Source: Trichomonas vaginalis G3
Taxonomy: Eukaryota; Parabasalia; Trichomonadida; Trichomonadidae
Length of the DNA: 64,000 nt
Assembly (NCBI RefSeq): GCF_026262505.1
Contig: NC_067203.1
Location: 14,024,392-14,088,391 of the forward strand
Reading direction: 5' to 3'
Both the position numbers and the translations under genes were made by a program. Shown piece after piece: positions 30,125 through 40,100 of the stretch. Within the stretch, counting starts at the first letter, position 1; each line of letters opens with the position of its first letter. The notes below the pieces were generated by a model, which saw only the letters and a list, made by a program, of their open reading frames with translations, made no database searches and was not told the DNA's origin.

Positions 30125-31498
30125 TTAAAGTTCGCTTGCTAATTTTTCCCAAGTACTAAGATTAGAAAAGAATTGGTTTCCAATATCCTGGAAACAACCA
30201 AAGAACTTCTGGTCAGCTTCTAAGAGTTGCTGTGTGCAGAATTTGTAAAAACCAATTTGTCCTTTTGGTAACGGAGTTGGGTGATCTCTATCCATACCAT
30301 TTGATATCGGAAGGCCTAACTTCTTCTCATCGTCGCCTTGAATAAACCACTCATCGTTAAGTCTCTTGGCCATTTTGCAACTATCATCAAATGGACGGCA
30401 TGTATTGGAAAGATCAGCAAGCTTCATAATGGCTTGGCATGTAAGTATTCGTAATTCTATAGATCCATCAAATTTACCAATATTTGCAACGATTTTTTCT
30501 AAATAAAATTTATGTTTGCCCATGTCGGTGGAAAAGATAATTTCGGTAATAAATCGGAACATATTCTCTTTTTGCTCATCCGTAAGATGTTCTAATGTGT
30601 ATTTGAGGTGCTTTTGGATCAAAACTTTGGCTAGCTTTTGGTGGTGGTTTTCAAGAGGTGGGAGATCTGGACCAGCCTCTTGGGAAAATTCAGAATTCAC
30701 TTTTCTGTGATAATCGTTGGTATGGCCGTTATGTTCAAGGTCGTGGCAAATAACACTTAAAAGTAAAGCAAATCTATCGAGAGGTGGAAGCATTTCCTCT
30801 ACATGTGGCATAGTAATGAGATAGAAAACAAACTGTGTTGCATCTGTAGCGTGGCGCCAGTTATGATAAGGAACGTTGTTATAATGAGACTGTGCTTCAA
30901 CAATAAATGCAATAATTTCATTCCAATCAACTGGTATATCTGTATCTTTGAGAATGGAATAAAAGAAAGAGAATATCGATTCAAAAACGGAATCTGTGTT
31001 CAGAACTTCGACTGAGAACTTGTAAGACCTAAACCGATCAATGTCCTCTTGTGAGAAAGTGCTAACATGCTCAAGAACAGTGGAAAAGTCATATCGACAA
31101 TTTATAACTGTTTCTTCAATTTCTTTGATATTATTTTCTGGAAAAGAATCGATTTTGGCTTCAGAAATGCAGGTTACAAAGGAATTTCCGTGAGGGCTGT
31201 GTATTCTCATTGAGTTAGCATAAAGCGTGCCGGTAATATTTCCGAACTTTTCTAATTTGATTGATCTTAATTCGTGAAATGAGTCAGGAAGAATTTGTGG
31301 GATTAGTTCGTATATTCCATCTGACTTAAAATTATCGATATCTGTTGAATAAACATATACGTTTTTATAATTTGGATGATTTTTCATAATTATTGTACAG
31401 CTCGCATTTACTGCAATTGTAAGGCCATGGGTGGCACGTTGCACTAAAGCATTAAGATCGGATTTATAATTCTGCTTAAGCTGTTGTATGGATAACAT
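30125..31498 (-). CDS. 3',5'-cyclic nucleotide phosphodiesterase, catalytically complete
   Basis: A 457-residue class I PDE that hydrolyses cAMP and/or cGMP. The C-terminal catalytic domain has every metal-binding motif: YHNWRHATDATQ (proton-donor His and ligand His), CHDLEHNGHTND, the second helix pair with ENHH, and ADLSNTCRP (metal Asp). The conserved Gln of the nucleotide pocket is probably in the SNG-to-IGFY segment near residue 415 (KGQIGFY). The N-terminal 165 residues have no recognised GAF domain. Soluble, no membrane segment. Compare the GAF-PDE at 60425, which lacks one metal His. Start from the only suitable ATG, at 31496-31498; an Inr-like TCACA lies about 20 nt upstream. Confidence 0.92.
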   Translation of the reverse strand: MLSIQQLKQNYKSDLNALVQRATHGLTIAVNASCTIIMKNHPNYKNVYVYSTDIDNFKSDGIYELIPQILPDSFHELRSIKLEKFGNITGTLYANSMRIHSPHGNSFVTCISEAKIDSFPENNIKEIEETVINCRYDFSTVLEHVSTFSQEDIDRFRSYKFSVEVLNTDSVFESIFSFFYSILKDTDIPVDWNEIIAFIVEAQSHYNNVPYHNWRHATDATQFVFYLITMPHVEEMLPPLDRFALLLSVICHDLEHNGHTNDYHRKVNSEFSQEAGPDLPPLENHHQKLAKVLIQKHLKYTLEHLTDEQKENMFRFITEIIFSTDMGKHKFYLEKIVANIGKFDGSIELRILTCQAIMKLADLSNTCRPFDDSCKMAKRLNDEWFIQGDDEKKLGLPISNGMDRDHPTPLPKGQIGFYKFCTQQLLEADQKFFGCFQDIGNQFFSNLSTWEKLASEL

Positions 31499-32395
31499 TT
31501 TTGTAAAAAAAAAATTTGTGAACTTCGCAAAAAAAAAATTCTACATTGAGTTGCACCGGGTTAATAATTCGGATTAGCTTTTCCCATTCTTCTTCCAAAA
31601 CAAAAGTAGGTGTCAAGCCGCATTATTCACACAAAATATATTTACATCTTTCAACAAATTTTTTCGTTCACACTTGGTCAGCAAAAATTTTCTGATTTTA
31701 CATGAGAAGCATTTTCTTAATACTGGTTAAATAATGATATTAATGCAGAAAATATCTAACTCGTCGATTTACAATTTTTAAAGGACATTAAATGAGATTA
31801 AGAGATTGAAACGAAGACAGTGGAAATGACTAGATGAGCATTATTTGTGAATCCTATAAAACACCTTAAAATTATGGTTCCAGATTGAAAAAAATTATAA
31901 GCTGATGAAAGTGCTTTTCTATGAGGGAATATTATTGTATATTTTATGTCATTGAGAAATGTTGCGTTTCTTGTATATAATGACACTTATTAATTTTTAT
32001 TCCTTTGAAATTCGGCTCAGCTATCAACAAAAATATGATAACCATCCTCCCTATTAGAAGGAATTATATTTGTTTAAATTCATTTAGTTCGATATCAGTT
32101 TTTGATAAAACAAATTCTTCATTATTAAGTATGTAATGCTTAAATAGAATCCTTAGCGATTTATTCAGAAATGTAAACACTGAACCTTATACGATATTCC
32201 ATGAACTTAGTAAAATTATATGAATAAATTAAGGTTTCGTATGTATAAATGATGCGGTCTCGAATATGCTGCTTTGCATATTATGTGTAATGCTTTTGAT
32301 TATGCGTGCATATATGATTGCATTAAAAAAATTAATATTCAAAAATTCAGATCAATGATTTTAATAAAATAGGACAAACAACAAAATTATATCCT
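31499..32395. other. gene-free spacer
   Basis: About 0.9 kb of AT-rich sequence between the PDE promoter and the 3' end of the ankyrin/coiled-coil gene. No supported feature. Confidence 0.5.
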
Positions 32396-33778
32396 CTAAA
32401 CTTCCAATGGATCCAGTTCTCTTCCGAACTTTGAGATGATATCTTTCAATTTTTGGTAGTCTTGCTTTATTGATTCTTGAATTGCGACGATCTTCTGCCT
32501 TCTTCTATTGTACTTATCAACATTTGACTCGTATTCCTTAACAACGCCTTCAATCTTTGTTTTGTCCATGTTCAACTCGAGAATTGGGATTTCATCGATA
32601 TTAGAAGTGTTCATATCAATTCTATCATGCATTGTTTTGATTCTTCCATCCATTGTATCAAGAATACTCTTAACGTACTGATTGTATTTCCTGAGGAAAT
32701 CAAGGTATTCTAAACCAGTACTTAACATGCGATCTGTTGTCGAAGAAGCGAGGTTCTTAAGAGAAGTGACACCCTTATCAATGAGTTGACGGGTGTTCTG
32801 AAGACTCTCTTGATGCATAGTAAGACGAGTTTCATTATCTGTTTCATCTTGATTAGTGTTGGAAAGTTCTTGTTGAGCTTTTGTAAGCTGTTCAACTTCT
32901 GCTTGTAGAGAATTCTTCTTTGCTGTAAATTCTTCAACAAGTTTTTGATATTTTAGCAATTCTGCGGAAACAGTTTCAAATTCAGCTTGCTTTTGTGAAA
33001 GCTGATCTGAAACTGTACGATGAGATTCTTGAGTTGAGCAATTTGTTGTTCTGCTTGCTTGCATGCGTTCTCTCATTGCTTTTTCGTTTTCTTCGAGAGT
33101 ATTACACATGTTAGCTACGTTTTGACAGTTAACGCCAACCTGATCTTTATATTTCGATATGGATTCGAAGGCTTGTTTGAATTGATTATTGATTACTGAA
33201 TGTTGAATAAGGCATTCCTTGCATTTCTTGTATTGATTGAGTGGAGGTCTTTCAAGATTATGCGCCTCGTCAATAACTTTCTGGCATGTCAGCATAACTT
33301 TCTCCTCTGCTGCTGAAACAGGATCTAAAGTAGTAGAAAGAAGATCCTTTGCAGCATCAAGGATATTGTCATCTGTTGCAGAAGTAATTGAACGAGACTT
33401 AGTTCCATTTAATAAAGCAAACATCGGTGGATCATCTTTAGCAAGATCAGAAGGTGTTTTCCTTTCATCATTCAATGCTTGAGTATCAGCACCGGCTTCA
33501 ATAAGTAAATGTGCGGCATTTAATTTATGCTTTAAAGCGGCAACATGTAAAGGAGTAGAGCCATCTTTGGCTTTTGCCATTAAATCAGCTCCAATGAAAA
33601 TAAGATATGTGATAACTTCAGATTGACCTGCTGCAGCTGCCCAATGAAGTGCCGTATATCCGCATTTATCTACTGTATTTACTGGTACGCCATCTTCAAT
33701 GAATTTCTTCAATGAATCAACGTTACCATCCTTTGCAGCTTGAATATACTTGATAATCACAGCTGGAGAAACACTCAT
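32396..33778 (-). CDS. ankyrin-repeat protein with long coiled coil
   Basis: A 460-residue protein. Residues about 5-130 hold four ankyrin repeats (GYTALHWAAAAGQSEVITYLI, GSTPLHVAALKHKLNAAHLLIEAG and neighbours). After a linker, residues about 160-455 are helical and rich in E, K, Q and N, with heptad-like spacing (coiled coil). No signal peptide. Looks like a structural scaffold: ankyrins for a partner, coiled coil for assembly. Its ATG is only 150 bp from that of the divergent TCP10/CPAP-like gene, so the two probably share a promoter region and perhaps a cellular setting (basal body or cytoskeleton), which is inference. Confidence 0.85.
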   Translation of the reverse strand: MSVSPAVIIKYIQAAKDGNVDSLKKFIEDGVPVNTVDKCGYTALHWAAAAGQSEVITYLIFIGADLMAKAKDGSTPLHVAALKHKLNAAHLLIEAGADTQALNDERKTPSDLAKDDPPMFALLNGTKSRSITSATDDNILDAAKDLLSTTLDPVSAAEEKVMLTCQKVIDEAHNLERPPLNQYKKCKECLIQHSVINNQFKQAFESISKYKDQVGVNCQNVANMCNTLEENEKAMRERMQASRTTNCSTQESHRTVSDQLSQKQAEFETVSAELLKYQKLVEEFTAKKNSLQAEVEQLTKAQQELSNTNQDETDNETRLTMHQESLQNTRQLIDKGVTSLKNLASSTTDRMLSTGLEYLDFLRKYNQYVKSILDTMDGRIKTMHDRIDMNTSNIDEIPILELNMDKTKIEGVVKEYESNVDKYNRRRQKIVAIQESIKQDYQKLKDIISKFGRELDPLEV

Positions 33779-33928
33779 AACGTATATTTGATAAACAAAA
33801 ATTGAATAGTTTACATTTCATCATATGAATGGTAAGGAAGTGAACAATTTAGCATAAACAATAATGTTGCTATTTGTTTTTTAATTCAATTGTGATAAAG
33901 AAGCATTTTTTCAAACAATATTGATCAA

Positions 33929-34633
33929 ATGAGTTCCACTGATATATTTGAATCAACTCTTTCCGGAACTCAGGATCAAAGTTTGATTTCTCAGCCGAAT
34001 GAACTTGAAATTATGTATCAGAATCTTTCGAAACAAGAGAAAAATCTTAATAAACAACTCTATTGCATCAAGAGGTCAATGAAAACTTTGCAAGAAAAGA
34101 TTGAGATCAATGATAACAAGGATAAAAATGCTACAATTAATAAAAACGAAAATCAAAATAAACCAAAACCTAATAATGCAACTGAAAGACTGAAATTCCG
34201 AGACTACACTAGAAAGCCTACTAAAATGATAAATTTCCTTGAAGATAAAATCGGAATGGAAATCGATTTATATTTTCTCCCAACTAAACCAGTTTCAACA
34301 GAAATTCTCCAAAATAGAAATAAGAAAGTTACATACAAGAATGGTGACTACTCAATCACGCACAAAACTGGAATTTATCAAATTTTTCATAATGAAACTC
34401 AAATTATTCATTTTACTAATGGTGATATTCAACAAAAGTTTTCCAATGGCATTATTGTTCATGAATACAACGAAAATGGATCTATTGAAGCAGTCATTCC
34501 TGGAAGTGTCCGATGGATCACATTTAGGGATGGTCAGATCGAAAAGATTACAGATGATGGCAAAAAGATAATAAAATACCCTGATAATAGATTCGTTAGT
34601 GTTCCAAAAGATTTAGATTTTGAACCTTTTTAA
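33929..34633 (+). CDS. TCP10/CPAP (SAS-4)-like C-terminal domain protein
   Basis: A 234-residue protein. Residues about 25-60 are a coiled coil with Lys-rich sequence. Residues about 130-230 are beta-hairpin repeats of the type YKNGDYSITHKTGIYQIF, FTNGDIQQKFSNGIIVHEY, FRDGQIEKITDDGKKIIKYPDNR, which are the G-box repeats of the TCP10/CPAP C-terminus. In CPAP and SAS-4 this single-sheet domain binds STIL/Ana2 during centriole assembly. A free-standing short version with the domain alone points to a basal-body role, inferred. The family call is strong; the exact orthologue is not settled. Confidence 0.8.
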   Translation: MSSTDIFESTLSGTQDQSLISQPNELEIMYQNLSKQEKNLNKQLYCIKRSMKTLQEKIEINDNKDKNATINKNENQNKPKPNNATERLKFRDYTRKPTKMINFLEDKIGMEIDLYFLPTKPVSTEILQNRNKKVTYKNGDYSITHKTGIYQIFHNETQIIHFTNGDIQQKFSNGIIVHEYNENGSIEAVIPGSVRWITFRDGQIEKITDDGKKIIKYPDNRFVSVPKDLDFEPF

Positions 34634-35043
34634 AATAACCATTGTAGCAACAATCTAGAGTATATCGTTCTAATTATTCTCTTAGATATTTGTCTGAAGA
34701 GATAATTTGATGAAAAATTTTCAATTATTTTTACAAAAAGATCTATTTCTATTCAGTGTTGACTACCTCTTCACTATATATCACCAAAATCAGTGTTATT
34801 CATTATTAAGAATTTACTTCATACGTAGTTATTTCCAAACTATCAGAAAATAAAGAAACTAAGTGCAAGCTATATGTTAACACCATTACGCAAAGCAAAT
34901 CCTATTAATGGTAGCCAAAGATCTTATAAAAATGATCCCCTTTTTTGTATTTTTTTGTATTTTGTATTAAAATAAAGATTATAATATTGAGTATGCCTCA
35001 TGTAAAGATAAATTTCCTAGTCAAATATGTTTTCTATTTCATT
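34634..35043. other. gene-free spacer
   Basis: AT-rich spacer. An earlier in-frame ATG at 34993 would add 17 residues to the next gene; otherwise nothing seen. Confidence 0.5.
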
Positions 35044-35739
35044 ATGAAAATTGTTGTTCTGACTGGAGGTATTGCATGTGGTAAGTCCACCGTTGCTGAC
35101 ATTTTCAGAAAGAAATACAGAATTCCAATAATAGATTGCGATGTTATTGCTTATGATCAACAAATGCCAGGTGGATCCGCATATAAGAAAATAATTAATA
35201 CCTTTGGTAAGCAATATTTAAACCAAGATGGAACAATTAACCGCAAAATGCTTGGCCAACTTGTTTTCAGTAATGAACAGCATCTTAAAACTCTTAATCG
35301 AATAACTCATCCTTTAGTTAAACGAGAAATCATACGCCAAGTTTTGGTAAATTATTTACACTGCGAACCTATAGTAATTGTTGATATTCCATTATATTAT
35401 GAAGCTAAATTTCAATCCAAATTTTATTCAGATGTAATTACTGTTGCAGCAAATCATGAAACTCAATTAAAAAGGCTCATGGAGAGGAATAACCTTTCCG
35501 AAGAAGATGCACTTAAAAGAATTAACGCACAGATGTCAGTCGAAGAGAAATGCAAGCTTTCATCTATCGTAATCCGAAATGATTCAAGTATTCAGGATTT
35601 AGAGAAACAGATTGACGCTACCATTAGAAATTGGCGCCATTATAAGGGAATTATTGACTTTTTAACGGATGTAAGGCTATTAATTGTTATTATTTTTATC
35701 ATTATAACTATGTTCTTTATTCTTAGAGCTTGTTTATAA
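35044..35739 (+). CDS. dephospho-CoA kinase with C-terminal membrane tail
   Basis: A 231-residue enzyme that phosphorylates the 3'-OH of dephospho-CoA, the last step of CoA synthesis. The P-loop is LTGGIACGKST at residues 6-16, followed by IDCDVIAYDQQMPG (substrate and Asp), a THPLV motif, VDIPLYYEA, and a lid RLMERNNLSEEDALKR. The start at 35044 (MKIVVLTGG) is the family's normal first residue; an upstream ATG at 34993 is less likely. The last 21 residues (LLIVIIFIIITMFFILRACL) are hydrophobic and look like a tail anchor, placing it on an organelle surface. Confidence 0.92.
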   Translation: MKIVVLTGGIACGKSTVADIFRKKYRIPIIDCDVIAYDQQMPGGSAYKKIINTFGKQYLNQDGTINRKMLGQLVFSNEQHLKTLNRITHPLVKREIIRQVLVNYLHCEPIVIVDIPLYYEAKFQSKFYSDVITVAANHETQLKRLMERNNLSEEDALKRINAQMSVEEKCKLSSIVIRNDSSIQDLEKQIDATIRNWRHYKGIIDFLTDVRLLIVIIFIIITMFFILRACL

Positions 35740-36131
35740 AAACTTAAAAGATATCTAATCTAACTTATTTACTATGATAAATATACAATTACTGTAGTCA
35801 ATACTTTTACAGTTTCTATAGTAAAATCTTATCATATTCGAAATTCATTGAAATCAGAAGAATGTATCCCTCACATCTCGCTGTATTTTTAACCTTTATC
35901 ATTTATATAAATGTGTCTCATCAATATGGAAAAATAAGTAGTAATCTATATGATTTTCATGATCATTTTGCATTGAAAAAAAAAATATTATTGAAAAAAT
36001 AAGCATAGATATTTACAGAATCAAAACATGTATACATACAATGCATAAAAACAATACAAATAAGTGAAAATCTTCTAAGAACACAGTCTTTGAACTGATT
36101 ATTATTTGAAATAATTTTTTGTTAAAAAATC
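35740..36131. other. gene-free spacer
   Basis: AT-rich spacer between convergent 3' ends. Nothing identified. Confidence 0.5.
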
Positions 36132-36806
36132 TTATAGATCTTTAATAACTTTCGACAAATGTTCTCTATATTGATCAATTTCTTTGCGTATTTCATCGTA
36201 ATGGAATGTGTGAACTTTCCTATTTAGACGGTATAGAACGAATGCAATAATGCAGGCAATAATAGCGATGGCGTAAATAAATATAATTATGACAGTTGAT
36301 GAAAAACATTTATTTTTGTGTGATGAAATCTCATTTGATTCTTTGAGAGTTTCGTATACTTCCTGCTGTTGTCTTTCTTTTTGTTTTTGCATCGCGTTTA
36401 AAATCATCTGCATTGATTTTTGTGGATTTGTGTAATCTAACGAATATTGAATTTCTCTGATTTCTATGAGTTCATTAATAAATAAATCTTTCTGTACCAG
36501 TAAATCTTTTTCTGAATAACTTCCATCACTTTGTCCTTTATAATAAAGTTCTACTTGAGGAATAAATTCTAAAATCTTTGATAAAAGTTGGGCAATTGCT
36601 ATAGATTTGTGTATGCTTCCTGTTTTTTCAGTGATTTCGACAAGATATTTTAAAGCGACTGATAATAATTGAATATTAGATTGCCAATTATCATTTTGAA
36701 TAATATCATTTTGGAGAATATCTAATATATTGTACATTGTATCTTCAGCAGCTTTAGCATTTCCTTTAAGGAAACATGCATATGCTGCTTTGATTCGATT
36801 TTCCAT
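36132..36806 (-). CDS. tail-anchored helical protein, unknown
   Basis: A 224-residue protein from the ATG at 36804-36806. Helical throughout: residues 1-170 read like a short TPR-like or MIT-like bundle (AAYACFLKGNAKAAEDTMYNIL), and then a single membrane segment (about 170-195, VIIIFIYAIAIIACIIAFVLY) and a basic C-terminal helix. A domain of this sort followed by a tail anchor could be a trafficking factor, but I cannot name it. tRNA-Arg starts 78 bp upstream, divergent. Confidence 0.6.
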   Translation of the reverse strand: MENRIKAAYACFLKGNAKAAEDTMYNILDILQNDIIQNDNWQSNIQLLSVALKYLVEITEKTGSIHKSIAIAQLLSKILEFIPQVELYYKGQSDGSYSEKDLLVQKDLFINELIEIREIQYSLDYTNPQKSMQMILNAMQKQKERQQQEVYETLKESNEISSHKNKCFSSTVIIIFIYAIAIIACIIAFVLYRLNRKVHTFHYDEIRKEIDQYREHLSKVIKDL

Positions 36807-36883
36807 TTTAAATATTTTTTTGAATGAACTTCAAAAGATGATGAAATATCCTCTTAAGGATAGTTAGTTTTTTGTATCCGAGA

Positions 36884-36956
36884 AGCCATGTGGCAAAATG
36901 GATACTGCGTCTCCCTTCTAAGGAGAAGATTGTGGGTTCAAGTCCCACCATGGCTG
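36884..36956 (+). tRNA. tRNA-Arg (anticodon TCT)
   Basis: 73 nt. Acceptor AGCCATG/CATGGCT with discriminator G, anticodon stem TCTCC/GGAGA with loop CTTCTAA and anticodon TCT at 36917-36919, T arm GTGGG-TTCAAGT-CCCAC. B box GGTTCAAGTCC intact. No intron. Confidence 0.95.
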
Positions 36957-36957
36957 C

Positions 36958-36964
36958 TTTTTTT
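36958..36964 (+). terminator. Pol III terminator of tRNA-Arg
   Basis: Run of seven T right after the tRNA. Confidence 0.8.
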
Positions 36965-37195
36965 AATTATATCTGATGATTTTTTTTACTTTCTCTTCTC
37001 TAAGATGTTGAAAAGAGAATTTATGTGTTTTGACGTAAAATTAGATGATTCTTTCGCTTTTTATACAAGAAAAAATATAAATAACTTTAGATTTCAATAT
37101 TTCTTTCTTTTTTGAATAAAAAGAATAGGAAAATCGATTATAAAGTAAACAATATCTATAATTTATTACATATAAAAACAAATCAATAAATTTCA

Positions 37196-40100
37196 TTAGT
37201 TAGATTCGTCTGATTCTATGGTTTGAGACTTTGCTCTAGAACGCTTTCTTGGTTTATTATTTCCTGAAGCGTTGAACTTGTCGATAAACTCCTTAATGTA
37301 AATAGGAACTCCAATTTCGTTTAATTTCTTCTTATCTTCTGGAATTGGTAGATCTTTGATAAATTTCATGAACTCATTAAGGCAGTAGCATTTTTCTATT
37401 TTTCTGAGAACTAACTGTTGTTTTTGGCCCAATTTTCTGGAATAAATATTCAGAAGTTTTGCAATGATGTTTCCAGACACTCCATCATATTTCTTTTCAA
37501 GGAATAGTCTGTATTGGTTCTCAGACCATTCTTCTGTGCATGATGATGTAGTTCTGAGGTCAATTCCTCGTGTAACAAGGCTTAAGATGTAAATGAGGTA
37601 TCCAATAGAGAATTTAGGATATTTCTCTTCTTGCATCTTGTAAAAATCTTTGAATTTGTTGTAATAATCGTCCATCAATTCGTAAACGTTGATGCAATAA
37701 GGAACGGGCTTAAGATTATTGAAGATTTCGACTTCATCATTCTTGTGGGAGAGCTGGTCCATCATTGGCTTCAAGTTTTCTGGACAAACCAGATCTGGCC
37801 TTTCTCCATTAGCAATTTGGAAGAGAAGCTTGTTCGGACGTGTTTGCAATGTGAACTTTGTGCGATTTGGAAACTCTTTGGCCATCAAACCTGCCTTTAA
37901 TTTGGAATCTTTATATTTGGAAAGGGCGTCGAGCAGTTTCTGGTCTTCTTCTGGTGTCCATTTCTCCATTTGCTTGATTTCTTCCGGATCTCGTGTTGGA
38001 TCTCTCAAATGTGTCTTCAATTTCTTATCTGCCTTCAAAGTGTTGAACATTTGGGTCAACATGTCGTTTAGATATGACGGGATGCCTTCCTCATTGTATG
38101 TAGCTCCTTCTGTGTTGCATGATGGATACAGTTTTTGGAATTCTTTGATGACAAAATTTGTTTTGAGGGAAGATACGGATTTCAAGTGCTTTGAGTTGAT
38201 TACTTTTCCTGTCCTTCCAATGGACTCTTCGATTGCTTCAGTTGGAACTCCTAAAAGCTTCATTTCGAGCATATACCAAATATCAGTATTTTCCCAGTTG
38301 ATTAAATTCATCGAATGTGGGTCTACTTTATTCATCATGTAGTAGAATAAGTATACCATGTACGCTTCGTGGATATCTTTGTGCATTTTGTGCAAAACTT
38401 CGAAATCAGATCCGTTTTCATTGAAATCTTTAACGAGAATACTTACATCTACCATGTTCGGAGGGGGCTGGAACTCGAATATACCATATCTACTGTACTC
38501 TTGGTCGATCAATTGGACGAAATCCGGAGGAAGTTTCAATTCGTTCCTTTTTCTTATGCCAGTGTTGAACTGTCTGTAAAGAATATGCAATCTATCAAGG
38601 AGATCTTTCGGTTTTGTACTACTAAACTTCTCAAAATACAAATCGTAAAAATTATATTTGAGATGATTTTTCTGCCAAAAGTCCAGAATCTGTTGATCTT
38701 CTTGCGGATTGAAGTATCTCCTTACTCCGGTACTGGAATTCCATTTATTGTAGACATCCGGGTCACCTTTCAGTTCAAGTTTGACAATTTCCATAACTCC
38801 GTCTCCTGGATCATATCCGAAAGGTACTTTACCTCTGGCAATTGATTTGGACAAGTAGTAGAAATGTGTCCTCATGGAAGTTAATATTCTGTTTGGAAAA
38901 TAATTCATTAACTGCTCCCAAACGTTCTTTTCTTTATAAAGCTTATCGTACAAGGTCAATAATTTAATATCATCCGATCTTGTCCATTCCTTTGATCCCA
39001 ATCTTGAAGATTCTTTATCTGATGGAAGATCTCCGGAAATTAAAACGAATTCGGAGTCAAGCCTGTTAAACTTTGCAATCAGGAAAACCAGGTAATAGGG
39101 GATTCCTTTCGAATTAAAGCCTGGTTTGTACAAATGCGACGTATTTAAGTAAGGCATGAGCTGAATGAGGATAGGATCGTTAATTCTGAAGGCCCTTTCG
39201 ATGTTCTCCATCTGGGTTTTAACGATTTCGCTTGTTCTTAAGTAAAGAATATTTGATATTTCTTCAGCAGAGTTTCCGAGGGCTGATTGCTCGATAATAA
39301 TGCGATTCTCTATGGCAGAAAACACATCGTCACCTAGAACTATCTCTTTGAGGATCCAATAAATTACATATTGCAAATAACCAAGTTTAAATGGTTGCAT
39401 GTCAATGAGAATCTTCTCCCAGTTATGGTGTCTGTAAATAAATGATTTGATGAGGGATTCCGCATTCAAAAATGTCTCATTATTAATAAATGAGTTATAT
39501 TCTGTAATTAAATTCAACATTTTGGTTGTTGGCTTCGGCGTTGAGGCATCTTCGTTTGTTTCAACAACAAGATCATCGGAATCCGATGAAGAAGACGAAG
39601 AATAATCAGAATCTGATTTTTCGACTTCACTTTCTTTAGATTCATCGGAATCTGATGAGTCAGATATAACACTTACCTTCCATTTTGAAGAATCTGCTCT
39701 CTGGTCTCTGAATTGTAAGGATTGTTTGAGCCATGTTCTAATTTTATGTTTCGACTCGAAATCTTTTTGTTCCAAGAGCTTCTGGTGCTTCTCCAATCTC
39801 TCATTATACTTCTGGATACGTTCGTTAAGCGCTTTCTCTTCTTTTGCCTTTTTAATTTCCAAATTTTCCGGAAGTCGGCCAACTCGTTCACCAGGAGCAA
39901 CGGTTTGGTCGGGATTGAATTCGTCATCGTCTTTCGGAAGTTTTTTCTTTGGTTTTTTGACAGATTTTTTCTTTAGCTTTTCTTCGATGGTTTCTAAAAG
40001 AACTGGATCTTCATCATCTGTTTTATCGCTCTTTTCTTCTTTTTCTGAGTCAGATTTTGATTCAGAATTTGATTCCTTTTCTTTCTGCGTTTTCTTTGAT

